Shown here piece after piece: positions 16,366 to 24,988 of a stretch of 37,080 nucleotides of DNA (position 1 is the stretch's first letter; every line of letters begins with the position of its first letter). The notes beneath the pieces were generated by a model that ran no database searches, was not told the origin of the DNA, and worked only from the letters and a program-made list of their open reading frames with translations. The stretch is from Lachnospiraceae bacterium (GTDB lineage Bacteria > Bacillota_A > Clostridia > Lachnospirales > Lachnospiraceae). Position numbers and translations under genes: made by a program. The stretch spans positions 1-37,080 of the forward strand of contig JAGBNT010000072.1 in NCBI GenBank assembly GCA_017634255.1, read 5' to 3'.

Positions 16366-17547
16366 ATGGACGGTATGTTATCTCAGGATGAGATAAATGC
16401 GCTTTTAAACGGCATGAATGCCGGCGGTGATGAAGATACTCCCTCTGGCGATGCCGGTGCCGACACCTCCGGTCCGCCACAATCGTCCAGCGGTGATGAG
16501 GGTTTAACGGATTTCGAAAAGGATGCCGTCGGAGAGGTTGCCAATATAAGCATGGGAACCTCCGCCACTACCCTGTATTCACTTGTAAACAGGAAGGTCG
16601 ATATTACAACACCGGTGGTCGAGATGGCTACCTGGGATTCGATAGTACAGGATTACGAAAAGCCCTGCGTATTTATACAGATACACTATAAAGAGGGACT
16701 GGACGGCACCAATATCCTGATCTTAAGGGAGGCGGATGTTAAAAGGATCACCGACCTTATGATGGGCGGTGATGGTACAAATATAGACGGAGAGCTGGGA
16801 GAACTGCACTTGAGTGCAATTTCCGAGGCGATGAACCAGATGATGGGTTCCTCGGCAACCTCGCTGTCATCCATGCTTGGCAAGATGATAGATATCTCTC
16901 CCCCGCAGGCTTCGCTGGTGGATCTGACCGATTTCGGAAGACCTGAGGATATAGCTCCTTTCCTTGCGGGAACCTTTGTAAAGATATCCTTTGCAATGCA
17001 GATAGAGGATCTGGTGGACTCCACTATCATGCAGCTCTACCCTATAGATTTTGCTAGGGAATTATACCAGCACTTTATGGGCGGAGGAGACGACGCGGGA
17101 GCAGCACCTGCTCCGGCAGCACCGGAACCCGAACCGGCTCCGGCACCTGCACCGCCGCCGATGCCGGACCCCATGGCAGCGCCGCCGCCAATGCCGACAG
17201 GACCGATGCCCGACCCCATGGGCGGACAGCCGATGGGAATGCCCCAGCAGCCGGTGAACGTCCAGACAGCTACTTTCCAGAATTTTGCAGCGGACTTAAA
17301 TCCAATGCAAAGCCAGGAAAATATAGAGCTTATCAAGGATGTACCGCTTGATGTTACGGTTGAACTCGGACGAACGCATAAAGTTATTTCGGAGATACTT
17401 GATTTTGCACCCGGAACCATTATAGAATTAGATAAGATAGCAGGAGAACCGATAGACGTTCTGGTAAACGGGAAATATGTGGCAAAGGGTGAGGTAGTAG
17501 TCATTGAGGAAAGCTTCGGCGTCCGTATTACCGAGATCATAAAGTAG
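16366..17547 (+). CDS. fliY: Flagellar switch phosphatase FliY (CheC-like domain plus FliN domain)
   Basis: FliY replaces FliN in many Firmicutes and dephosphorylates CheY-P at the motor. The 393-residue protein begins with a FliM-like CheY-binding peptide (LSQDEINALL, 5-14). Two complete CheC-type phosphatase motifs of the form D/S-x3-E-x2-N-x22-P follow: D53-E57-N60-P83 and S150-E154-N157-P180. After a long Pro/Ala/Met linker (about 245-300) comes a C-terminal FliN/SpoA domain (LDVTVELGRTHKVISEILD, then GKYVAKGEVVVIEESFGVRI) that builds the C ring. It lies between fliM and cheY as in Bacillus. Confidence 0.96.
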   Translation: MDGMLSQDEINALLNGMNAGGDEDTPSGDAGADTSGPPQSSSGDEGLTDFEKDAVGEVANISMGTSATTLYSLVNRKVDITTPVVEMATWDSIVQDYEKPCVFIQIHYKEGLDGTNILILREADVKRITDLMMGGDGTNIDGELGELHLSAISEAMNQMMGSSATSLSSMLGKMIDISPPQASLVDLTDFGRPEDIAPFLAGTFVKISFAMQIEDLVDSTIMQLYPIDFARELYQHFMGGGDDAGAAPAPAAPEPEPAPAPAPPPMPDPMAAPPPMPTGPMPDPMGGQPMGMPQQPVNVQTATFQNFAADLNPMQSQENIELIKDVPLDVTVELGRTHKVISEILDFAPGTIIELDKIAGEPIDVLVNGKYVAKGEVVVIEESFGVRITEIIK

Positions 17548-17592
17548 GTTAACAAAAACATAAGTAAAATATAAAATATATAAGGAGACATT

Positions 17593-17955
17593 ATGGCGAA
17601 GAATATTTTAATCTGTGATGATGCAGCATTCATGAGGATGATGATCAAGGATATCCTCACAAAGAATGGTTACAACGTTGCGGGGGAGGCTGAGAACGGA
17701 GCCAAGGCAGTTGAGAAGTACGCCGAGGTTAAGCCTGATCTGGTACTCATGGATATCACAATGCCGGAGATGGACGGAATACAGGCTCTTAAAAAGATCA
17801 AGGGCTCTGATCCTTCAGCTATGGTCATCATGTGTTCTGCAATGGGTCAGCAGGCTATGGTTATCGAAGCCATTCAGGCTGGGGCTAAAGACTTTATCGT
17901 TAAGCCTTTCCAGGCGGAGCGTGTTTTGGAGGCCGTGAAAAAGGTAGTAGGCTGA
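17593..17955 (+). CDS. cheY: Chemotaxis response regulator CheY
   Basis: CheY is a stand-alone receiver domain that carries phosphate from CheA to the FliM/FliY switch. At 120 residues it has D9/D10 for metal binding, phospho-acceptor D54 (LMDITMP), switch residue S82 and K104 (VKPF). It has no output domain. The ATG is preceded by AAGGAGA. The stop overlaps the fliO start by 1 nt (TGATG). It is the only single-domain receiver in the window and so also the nearest possible partner for the hybrid kinase encoded at 10035-12710. Confidence 0.97.
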   Translation: MAKNILICDDAAFMRMMIKDILTKNGYNVAGEAENGAKAVEKYAEVKPDLVLMDITMPEMDGIQALKKIKGSDPSAMVIMCSAMGQQAMVIEAIQAGAKDFIVKPFQAERVLEAVKKVVG

Positions 17956-18350
17956 TGCAAGCTTCCATGCGGTCGGGGGCAATGCATGGTGTCCTTATGG
18001 CAGGCTGGGAAAATATCGGCGAATTAATTACTGTAATAGCAATTTTCATATTTGTGGTTGCAGTGACTTATTTCACTACCCGTTTTATCGGCACGTTTGA
18101 GAGGGAAAGACTTCGGGGAAGCAATATAGAGGTCATAGAATCTCAGAGGGTGGCTGCGAACAAATATATAATGATAGTCCGCGTCGCCGATAAGATGATA
18201 GCGGTTTCGGTCTCTAAAAATGAGATGAGGATGCTGACGGAGCTGGATAAGGATTGCGTTCAAAAGCTTGCCGGGAGCGGTAAGGTCGAAGCCATTCCTT
18301 TCAAGGACGTTCTAAATCGGGCTAAAGCTAAACTTACGCATAAGAAATAA
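17955..18350 (+). CDS. fliO: Flagellar export protein FliO (FliZ in Bacillus)
   Basis: FliO is a small membrane protein that helps assemble the FliP ring of the export gate. The 131-residue protein has an N-terminal membrane helix (about 22-40) and a cytoplasmic FliO-type domain: RFIGTFERERLRGSNIEVIE, then VAANKYIMIVRVADKMIAVSV. The ATG at 17955 overlaps the cheY stop. In-frame ATGs at 17967 and 17997 are alternatives, but neither has a better ribosome binding site. Position between cheY and fliP is that of fliZ/fliO in Bacillus. Confidence 0.93.
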   Translation: MQASMRSGAMHGVLMAGWENIGELITVIAIFIFVVAVTYFTTRFIGTFERERLRGSNIEVIESQRVAANKYIMIVRVADKMIAVSVSKNEMRMLTELDKDCVQKLAGSGKVEAIPFKDVLNRAKAKLTHKK

Positions 18351-18368
18351 AGGAAAGCGACACAAAAA

Positions 18369-19298
18369 ATGAAATTTTTAAAGATTTCATTCTGTGCCCT
18401 GGTTTTGTGTTTTACGGCTTTCATCTTAAATCCTAAGCAGGCTGCCGCAGCGGAAAACCTGACCCCCAATACGGGGGCTACCCGTGAGGGAGCCACTACG
18501 ACAGTAGAGGGCACCAGAAGGCAGGATTATAACCAACTGGGCATAGAAGACGATACAGGATATCATTCAAATACCGTTATAGATCAGCCGGGTACCGCCG
18601 AGACAGAGGACGATATCGATGATATCAATATCGGAAACAATCTAAATATAACATACAGCGGAACAAGGGGTAATCTGTCAGGTTCACTGAGAATACTTAT
18701 CACACTGACACTGATTTCACTTGCTCCAACTTTAATTATTATGTTAACCTCCTTCACCAGGATCCTGGTGGTACTGCATTTTGCCCGTGCCGCTATAGGT
18801 ACGCAGCAGGTTCCGCCAAATCAGGTGCTTATCGGGTTAACATTATTTTTGACCTTTTTTGTAATGCAGCCGGTCATTACCGAGATCAATACGAACGCGG
18901 TACAGCCGTTTGAAAACAGGGAGATATCGCAGTCCGAGTTTATCGAAAGGGGTCTGGCGCCCTTAAGGACCTTCATGTACGGGCAGACCCAGAAAAAGGA
19001 TGTGCGGCTGTTTATGGATATCGCAAAGCTCGATATGGTGGAGGAGCTGGACGATATCCCGACCTACGTACTGGTTCCGTCCTTTGTCATTTCCGAGCTC
19101 AGAACGGCGTTTATCATAGGCTTCCTGATATATGTTCCATTTATAGTTATAGATATGGTCGTGGCATCCACCCTGATGAGTATGGGTATGATGATGCTGC
19201 CGCCTACGACGGTTTCGATGCCGTTTAAGATACTTCTGTTTGTTTTGGCGGACGGATGGAATCTTATAATCGGCTCGCTGGTAAAGACGTTTTATTAA
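18369..19298 (+). CDS. fliP: Flagellar export gate protein FliP
   Basis: FliP forms the pentameric core of the export gate in the MS ring. The 309-residue protein starts with a cleavable signal peptide (basic start, hydrophobic core, Ala-rich cleavage region near residues 24-29), as FliP normally does. An acidic/Thr-rich stretch follows, then the conserved membrane core with TSFTRILVVLHFARAAIGTQ, the PPNQVLIGLTLFLTFF segment, and FVISELRTAFIIGFLIYVP near the end. RBS: AAAGGAAAG. Two hairpins follow the stop before fliQ. Confidence 0.97.
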   Translation: MKFLKISFCALVLCFTAFILNPKQAAAAENLTPNTGATREGATTTVEGTRRQDYNQLGIEDDTGYHSNTVIDQPGTAETEDDIDDINIGNNLNITYSGTRGNLSGSLRILITLTLISLAPTLIIMLTSFTRILVVLHFARAAIGTQQVPPNQVLIGLTLFLTFFVMQPVITEINTNAVQPFENREISQSEFIERGLAPLRTFMYGQTQKKDVRLFMDIAKLDMVEELDDIPTYVLVPSFVISELRTAFIIGFLIYVPFIVIDMVVASTLMSMGMMMLPPTTVSMPFKILLFVLADGWNLIIGSLVKTFY

Positions 19299-19306
19299 AG
19301 AAGTTC

Positions 19307-19344
19307 GAGTGCCGACTAAGGTTATGAATATTTTTAAGGCACTC
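19307..19344 (+). repeat. Inverted repeat after fliP (7-bp arms)
   Basis: GAGTGCC at 19307-19313 pairs perfectly with GGCACTC at 19338-19344 around a 24-nt AT-rich loop. It lies in the 99-nt fliP-fliQ spacer just before a second, tighter hairpin. Neither is followed by a T-run. Confidence 0.5.
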
Positions 19345-19345
19345 C

Positions 19346-19373
19346 GGCTGCTTTTGACATATCAAAAGCAGTC
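19346..19373 (+). repeat. Tight 12-bp hairpin between fliP and fliQ
   Basis: CTGCTTTTGA (19348-19357) pairs perfectly with TCAAAAGCAG (19362-19371) around a CATA tetraloop. One G-T and one G-C pair extend the stem to 12 bp (19346-19373). It ends shortly before the fliQ ribosome binding site (AAAGGAG). Without a U-tract it is not a classical terminator; RNA processing, stabilisation of the upstream RNA or a translational role are possible. Confidence 0.65.
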
Positions 19374-19397
19374 ACTATGTTGTGAAAGGAGCAGGGT

Positions 19398-19667
19398 ATG
19401 GATATTGCTACGGTTACACAGGTAATGAGCGAGGGCATATATACAACTATCATCACGGCAGCGCCGCTTTTGCTGATATCGCTGGTAGTCGGTCTTGTGG
19501 TCTCTGTTTTTCAGACGGTCACTTCGATACAGGAGCAGACCCTTACCTTCGTACCAAAGGTAATAGCGATATTTTCGGGTATGATGCTCCTGGGACATTG
19601 GATGCTTAATAATATGGTCACATATATGACGGATCTCTGGTCGGATTTCTCTTTATATATTAAGTAA
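19398..19667 (+). CDS. fliQ: Flagellar export gate protein FliQ
   Basis: FliQ is a small two-helix membrane protein; four copies wrap the FliP-FliR core of the export gate. The 89-residue size is standard. Two membrane helices (about 15-38 and 52-75) flank the conserved QTVTSIQEQTLTFVPKV segment. The ATG follows AAAGGAGCAGGG. The stop is 5 nt before fliR. Confidence 0.96.
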   Translation: MDIATVTQVMSEGIYTTIITAAPLLLISLVVGLVVSVFQTVTSIQEQTLTFVPKVIAIFSGMMLLGHWMLNNMVTYMTDLWSDFSLYIK

Positions 19668-19672
19668 GGACG

Positions 19673-20455
19673 ATGTTTGAATATAATTTCGGAGTTTCGG
19701 ATCTGCAGTATTTTCTTATAATACTGACCCGTGTATCCTGCTTTGTCTACGCCGCGCCCTTTTATTCCACGTCGAATACCCCGCAGCGAGTCAAGGTAGG
19801 ACTTTCAGTCTTTATAAGCATGCTGCTGTACAGGTTTGTGACACCCCATATGGAGCTCGATTACCACACTCTTATGGGATATGCGATAATCGTTTTTAAA
19901 GAGGCTTCACTGGGTATACTGATAGGCTTTTCGGCAAATATAATAATGGGAGTCGTACAGTTTGCGGGCTCCCTTGTGGATATGGATATAGGTCTTTCGA
20001 TGGTCAATATGTTCGATCCGGTCAGCCGCCAGCAGGTGGGCTTTACCGGCGCGTTCTACCAGTATGGAGTACTCCTTATCCTTATGATATCGGGGATGCA
20101 CTATTATATCCTGCGGGCGCTCGTGGCCTCCTTTGAGCTCATCCCCGTGGGGAGGGTGCATTTTAATATGGATTCCATCATGGCTACGATGCTGAAGATA
20201 TTCCGGGATATAATGATGCTGGGCTTCAGGATCTTCCTGCCCATATTTACGGCGATGCTGCTGCTCAACGTGGTGCTGGGCATTCTGGCAAAGGTGGCTC
20301 CGCAGCTTAATATGTTTACAGTAGGTATACAGATAAAGATAATCATCGGACTTAGTATTTTGCTTATAACAATGGCTACGCTTCCCCAGATATCGGAGAT
20401 GCTGTATGAGGAAATAAAGGTTCTTGTAACGTTAGTTATCGGAGACATGGGGTAG
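19673..20455 (+). CDS. fliR: Flagellar export gate protein FliR
   Basis: FliR completes the FliP5-FliR1 core of the export gate. At 260 residues it has the usual length and about six hydrophobic segments. Family features include the N-terminal LTRVSCFVYAAPFYS stretch, the GFSANIIMGVVQFAGSLVDMDIG region and PVSRQQVGFTGAFYQ. It sits between fliQ (5 nt) and flhB (4 nt), so all gate subunits are produced from one tightly packed message. Confidence 0.96.
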   Translation: MFEYNFGVSDLQYFLIILTRVSCFVYAAPFYSTSNTPQRVKVGLSVFISMLLYRFVTPHMELDYHTLMGYAIIVFKEASLGILIGFSANIIMGVVQFAGSLVDMDIGLSMVNMFDPVSRQQVGFTGAFYQYGVLLILMISGMHYYILRALVASFELIPVGRVHFNMDSIMATMLKIFRDIMMLGFRIFLPIFTAMLLLNVVLGILAKVAPQLNMFTVGIQIKIIIGLSILLITMATLPQISEMLYEEIKVLVTLVIGDMG

Positions 20456-20459
20456 ACTC

Positions 20460-21596
20460 TTGGATCAAAATGGCTTATTGATAAAATACGAGCTGCAGTT
20501 CTTCGCCCAGGAGGGACCGGGAGGAGAAAAGACAGAGGAGCCCACGGCTAAAAGGCAGGAGGACACCAGAAAGAGGGGTCAGGTTGCCAAAAGCCAGGAG
20601 CTCTATAATGCAGTGAGCCTTATCACCATCTTTCTCCTTATGAGGATATACGGTCGAAGGCTGGCGGAGAACTTTTTGAACATATTCCGCTGGGTATACG
20701 AGGCGCTCATTCCTACAGTGATAAAGCCTGTGAACGGGGATATAACCATAAGGGATATGCACATCATCATATTGGCGATAATAAGGCGATATCTCCTTAT
20801 GCTGCTGCCTATCCTTCTGGTCTCCTTTGTGATAGCATTTATCGTCAATCTGCTGCAGGTAAAGTGGAAGGTCAGCTGGGAGCCGATGAAGCCGAAATTC
20901 AGCAAGCTGAACCCAATAAGCGGTTTTAAGAGATTTTTCTCGGTCCAGAAGCTGGTGGAGCTTGCGAAGGCAGTATTAAAGATAGCCGTGGTCAGCATGG
21001 TCTGCTACTCTTTCTTAAGGGACAAGCTAGGCATCCTGCTCTTGATGCAGGATTTTTCCGTGAATACCGCGGTATCATTTACGGTGGACACGATTACAAA
21101 CCTGGGACTCAGGATAGGTCTGGTCTACCTGATAGTCGGCTTTGCGGATTATGCATATACACGGTGGAAGCACCATAACGATATAAAGATGACCAAGCAG
21201 GAGGTCAAGGACGAGATGAAGGATTCCGAAGGAAATCCCGAGATCAAGTCCAAGATCCGTCAGAAGATGATGCAGGCTAGCCGCGCCCGTATGATGCAGG
21301 CGGTTCCCGAAGCGGACGTCGTTATCACCAACCCCACCCACTATGCAGTGGCTTTAAAGTACGACGCACAGGTCGCTTCGGCTCCGATAGTGGTAGCGAA
21401 GGGGCAGGACTATATGGCGCAGAAGATAAAGGAGCTTGCCAGGGAAAATGATGTTGAAATAGTAGAAAACAAGCCGCTTGCGCGTATGCTCTACGCCAAC
21501 GTGGATGTGGATGCGCTGGTGCCGCCGGAGCTCTATCAGGCTGTGGCAGAGGTGCTCGCGTTTGTATATAATCTTAAGAAGGAGAAGGCCAGCTGA
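20460..21596 (+). CDS. flhB: Flagellar export switch protein FlhB
   Basis: FlhB controls the substrate switch from rod/hook to filament proteins after FliK senses hook completion. The 378-residue protein starts with the usual pattern LQFFAQEGPGGEKTEEPT. Four membrane helices follow, then the cytoplasmic domain with the autocleavage site NPTH at residues 291-294, cut between Asn and Pro in this family. The TTG start at 20460 retains the conserved N-terminus; no nearby ATG does. The stop shares one base with the flhA ATG. Confidence 0.97.
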   Translation: MDQNGLLIKYELQFFAQEGPGGEKTEEPTAKRQEDTRKRGQVAKSQELYNAVSLITIFLLMRIYGRRLAENFLNIFRWVYEALIPTVIKPVNGDITIRDMHIIILAIIRRYLLMLLPILLVSFVIAFIVNLLQVKWKVSWEPMKPKFSKLNPISGFKRFFSVQKLVELAKAVLKIAVVSMVCYSFLRDKLGILLLMQDFSVNTAVSFTVDTITNLGLRIGLVYLIVGFADYAYTRWKHHNDIKMTKQEVKDEMKDSEGNPEIKSKIRQKMMQASRARMMQAVPEADVVITNPTHYAVALKYDAQVASAPIVVAKGQDYMAQKIKELARENDVEIVENKPLARMLYANVDVDALVPPELYQAVAEVLAFVYNLKKEKAS

Positions 21597-23665
21597 TGCC
21601 GGTAGGCGGAACAAGTACCAAGAAAAAAGCGTTTAATATCCAGGATATAGCGGCAGCGCTGTATCTTCTGGCAGCGTTTGTCTTTATGATCATAACCCTG
21701 CCCTCCTGGCTGCTGGACGTATGCCTTGCCTTCAATATGGCGATAGCCTTCGCTGTGCTGTTTAACACCTTATTTACCAAGGAGGTTCTGGATATGTCCT
21801 TTTATCCTACGATCCTCCTGTTTACGACCCTGTTCAGGATATCACTTAATATTTCCTCGACAAAACTTATCCTGACCACCGGCGATCCCGGAAACGTGGT
21901 GCGTACCTTCGGTCAGTTCGTCGGAGGCAACGACCTCATAGTAGGCACCATAGTCTACATCATCCTGCTCATAGTGCAGATGGTGGTCATCAACAAGGGT
22001 TCTGAGCGTGTATCTGAGGTTACGGCGAGATTTACGCTGGACGCCATGCCCGGTAAGCAGATGGCGATAGATGCCGACCTGAATACCGGAGCGATAACCG
22101 ACCAGGAGGCAAAAGAGAGGCGTGAGAAGCTGCAGAACGAGTCCACGTTTTTCGGAAGCATGGACGGTGCCGTTAAATACGTTAAGGGAGATACCACCGC
22201 GGGTCTTTTGATAACCGCGGTCAATATCATAGGCGGAATCGCCATGGGCGTCTTAAGGAGAGGAATGAGCTTTGCCGATGCCCTGCAAAATTATACGATA
22301 CTTACCATAGGAGACGGACTTGTAGGTGCGATACCCTCCCTTCTTATCTCCCTTGCAACAGGTATTCTCGTAACAAAGGGCTCCAAGGAGGCGGATTTCG
22401 GTCCTACCCTTGTAAAGCAGGTGCTTGGTGTTCCGAAGGTTATGTATTTCTCGGGGGCGGTCATAGCCTTTCTGGGTATAGTTACACCCCTTAACTCCGT
22501 TATCTTCGTTCCGATGGGAGCCATCTTCATAATCGGCGGCAGGATGATAGCCAACCAGCTTACTGTGGAAGAGGTCGTTACCGAGACTAAGGAAGAAGAG
22601 ACCAACGCCGAGGAGATAAGGAAGCCGGAGAATGTAGTTTCGCTTTTGAATGTCGATCCGATAGAGCTGGAATTTGGCTACGGCATCATTCCTTTGGCTG
22701 ACGTAAATCAGGGCGGAGACCTGCTGGACCGTGTAGTTATGATAAGGCGGCAGATAGCTCTGGAGTTGGGTACGGTCGTGCCTATAATACGTCTTCGCGA
22801 TAATATCCAGTTAAATCCCAATCAGTACATCATCAAGATAAAGGGCATTCAGGTGTCCGAGGGCGAGATCCTCTTTGACCACTATATGGCGATGAATCCC
22901 GGAGGGATAGAGGAGGAGATCGCAGGTATCTCCACTACGGAGCCCTCCTATCACCTGCCGGCTATATGGATAACCGAGAGCCAGAGGGAGAGGGCGGAGT
23001 CCCTAGGCTATACTGTCGTGGATCCACCGTCAATAATCGCGACCCACTTAACAGAGATAATAAGACAGCACATTGCCGAGCTCCTTACACGTCAGGACAC
23101 CCAGAACCTTATAAACAACTTAAAGGAGAGCAATCCGGAGGTTGTGGAGGAGCTTACTCCAAAGCTCATGGGAGTCGGAGAGATACAAAAGGTACTGCAA
23201 AACCTTTTGCAGGAGGGGGTTTCCATAAGGGATCTGCTCACTATCTTCGAAACCCTGGCGGACTATTCTCCCACCACAAGGGATACGGATGTCCTTACGG
23301 AATATGTGCGGCAGGCTCTTAAACGGGCTATCAGCGCGAAATTTTTCTCGGAATATGAGGCTACCAGCGTGGTAACCCTTGATCCGAAGGTCGAGCAGGA
23401 GATAATGCAGAGTGTTAAACAGACGGAGCAGGGAGCCTATCTTACCTTGCCACCAGACCGCACAAAGGCTATAATGAACGCAACGGAGGCTGAGGTCAGG
23501 AAGCTGGAGGAAATGGGAAAGATGCCGATAATCGTGACCTCGCCCATAGTAAGGATATATTTCAAAAAGCTTTCGGAGGATTATATACAGGATCTTATCG
23601 TCATTTCCTACAATGAAGTGGATTCAGCCGTGGAGCTGCAGTCTGTAGGAATGATCACCGCATGA
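21596..23665 (+). CDS. flhA: Flagellar export gate protein FlhA
   Basis: FlhA is the large nonameric export gate subunit that binds FliJ and chaperone-substrate complexes. The 689-residue length is typical. The N-terminal half has about eight membrane helices and the FHIPEP family loop (FTLDAMPGKQMAIDADLN, then AITDQEAKERREK) after helix 4. The C-terminal half is the cytosolic ring domain (RLRDNIQLNPNQY region). RBS AAGGAGA lies within the end of flhB, and the 1-nt overlap implies coupling. The stop codon falls within a short 11-bp tandem repeat. Confidence 0.97.
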   Translation: MPVGGTSTKKKAFNIQDIAAALYLLAAFVFMIITLPSWLLDVCLAFNMAIAFAVLFNTLFTKEVLDMSFYPTILLFTTLFRISLNISSTKLILTTGDPGNVVRTFGQFVGGNDLIVGTIVYIILLIVQMVVINKGSERVSEVTARFTLDAMPGKQMAIDADLNTGAITDQEAKERREKLQNESTFFGSMDGAVKYVKGDTTAGLLITAVNIIGGIAMGVLRRGMSFADALQNYTILTIGDGLVGAIPSLLISLATGILVTKGSKEADFGPTLVKQVLGVPKVMYFSGAVIAFLGIVTPLNSVIFVPMGAIFIIGGRMIANQLTVEEVVTETKEEETNAEEIRKPENVVSLLNVDPIELEFGYGIIPLADVNQGGDLLDRVVMIRRQIALELGTVVPIIRLRDNIQLNPNQYIIKIKGIQVSEGEILFDHYMAMNPGGIEEEIAGISTTEPSYHLPAIWITESQRERAESLGYTVVDPPSIIATHLTEIIRQHIAELLTRQDTQNLINNLKESNPEVVEELTPKLMGVGEIQKVLQNLLQEGVSIRDLLTIFETLADYSPTTRDTDVLTEYVRQALKRAISAKFFSEYEATSVVTLDPKVEQEIMQSVKQTEQGAYLTLPPDRTKAIMNATEAEVRKLEEMGKMPIIVTSPIVRIYFKKLSEDYIQDLIVISYNEVDSAVELQSVGMITA

Positions 23666-23677
23666 TGACCGCATGAT
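23656..23677 (+). repeat. 11-bp tandem duplication across the flhA stop codon
   Basis: ACCGCATGATG (23656-23666) is directly followed by ACCGCATGATC (23667-23677), identical in 10 of 11 bases. The first copy contains the flhA stop (23663-23665). It looks like a small local duplication with no coding effect. Confidence 0.7.
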
Positions 23678-23731
23678 CGTTTTGTGGGACACCTGCTCCG
23701 GGAGATTGCGGACGGAATATTTTAATAAGCC

Positions 23732-24988
23732 ATGATAATTAAGAAGTTTATCGGAAAAACTGAAGAAGAGGCGACCAGGGCTGCCCGGGAATCTCTTGGA
23801 GAAGGCGCGGTCGTACTGAACGCAAAGCCCTATAAGAACAAAGGCTTTTTCGGACTGTTCAGGCGCCCGAAGGTGGAGGTGACCGCGGCAATAGAGGAGG
23901 CTGACGACAGCAATATCTCAAATTCAAAGCCTGTACAGCTTCCCCCGAGGGAGGACAAGGCGTCGATTTTAAAGGATATCATTCCCGAGGATAGACCCTC
24001 GCGCCTCGACCTTAAGGCGGGGGAGGGTGAGGAGCCCTTAAAGAGCAGTACGGCTTCACAGTACGAAAAGGCGATCGACGAGAAGCTTGAGAGCATACAT
24101 TCCCTTATAGAGCGCCAGATGAAGCAGGATGGCAGGGAAGAGCACAAGGGAGAAGAGGATTTCGGGGAGGAGAAGGATCCGGATTCTGAAATGCTCACCT
24201 TTATAAAGCTTATCTACAATACCCTTATAGACAACGAGGTGGATGAAAAGTACGCTGACGAGCTTTTGGACGAGGTGGAGAACCATAAGACGAAAAAGTT
24301 TTCGATGGACTATCTTCTGTCGAGCATATATCAGAAGCTGGTGCTCAAATTCGGAGAGGTCGAGCTCATCTCCAAGACGGAGGACGGCAGGGCTAAGGCG
24401 GTGTTCTTTATAGGTCCGACAGGGGTAGGAAAGACCACTACAATAGCCAAGCTGGCTTCGCTAAAATGCGTAAATGAAAAGGCGAAGGTCGCCCTGTTTA
24501 CCACGGATACTTACAGGGTCAAGGCAGCGGAGCAGCTTAAGACCTACGCGGACATACTGCAGATACCGTTCAGGATAATCTATTCGCTGGAGGACCTTAG
24601 CGCGGCTATAGACGAGTTTTCGAACTATGACTATATAATGGTGGATACTGCGGGTCATTCCCCCAACAACAATGAGCAGATGGAGGCGCAGAGACAGTTT
24701 ATCGAGGCGGCGGAGTCCAAGCTTTCAGTGGAGACCTATCTGGTATTGTCCATAACCACGAAATACAGGGACCTCATAAATATAGCGGATACTTACGCCC
24801 GCCAGCTCAAATACAGGATAGTGTTTACCAAGCTGGACGAGACGGGCGCATTCGGCAATATGCTGAATCTGCGGCTCAGGGTTGACGCTCCGATGTCATA
24901 TGTGACAAACGGACAGAACGTGCCCGACGACATAGAAGAGTTTAACGCGCAGAAGATAGTCAGGATACTTCTGGGCGGCAGAGACTAG
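23732..24988 (+). CDS. flhF: Flagellar SRP-type GTPase FlhF
   Basis: FlhF is a signal-recognition-particle-type GTPase that sets where and how many flagella are built. The 418-residue protein has an N-terminal basic domain (MIIKKFIGKTEEEA), an acidic variable linker, and the NG GTPase domain: G1 GPTGVGKTT at 228-236, DTYRVKAAEQL at 259-269, G3 DTAG at 305-308 and G4 TKLD at 366-369. The start at 23732 has only a weak ribosome binding site and follows a 66-nt spacer, so yield may be low. The stop is immediately followed by flhG. Confidence 0.97.
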   Translation: MIIKKFIGKTEEEATRAARESLGEGAVVLNAKPYKNKGFFGLFRRPKVEVTAAIEEADDSNISNSKPVQLPPREDKASILKDIIPEDRPSRLDLKAGEGEEPLKSSTASQYEKAIDEKLESIHSLIERQMKQDGREEHKGEEDFGEEKDPDSEMLTFIKLIYNTLIDNEVDEKYADELLDEVENHKTKKFSMDYLLSSIYQKLVLKFGEVELISKTEDGRAKAVFFIGPTGVGKTTTIAKLASLKCVNEKAKVALFTTDTYRVKAAEQLKTYADILQIPFRIIYSLEDLSAAIDEFSNYDYIMVDTAGHSPNNNEQMEAQRQFIEAAESKLSVETYLVLSITTKYRDLINIADTYARQLKYRIVFTKLDETGAFGNMLNLRLRVDAPMSYVTNGQNVPDDIEEFNAQKIVRILLGGRD

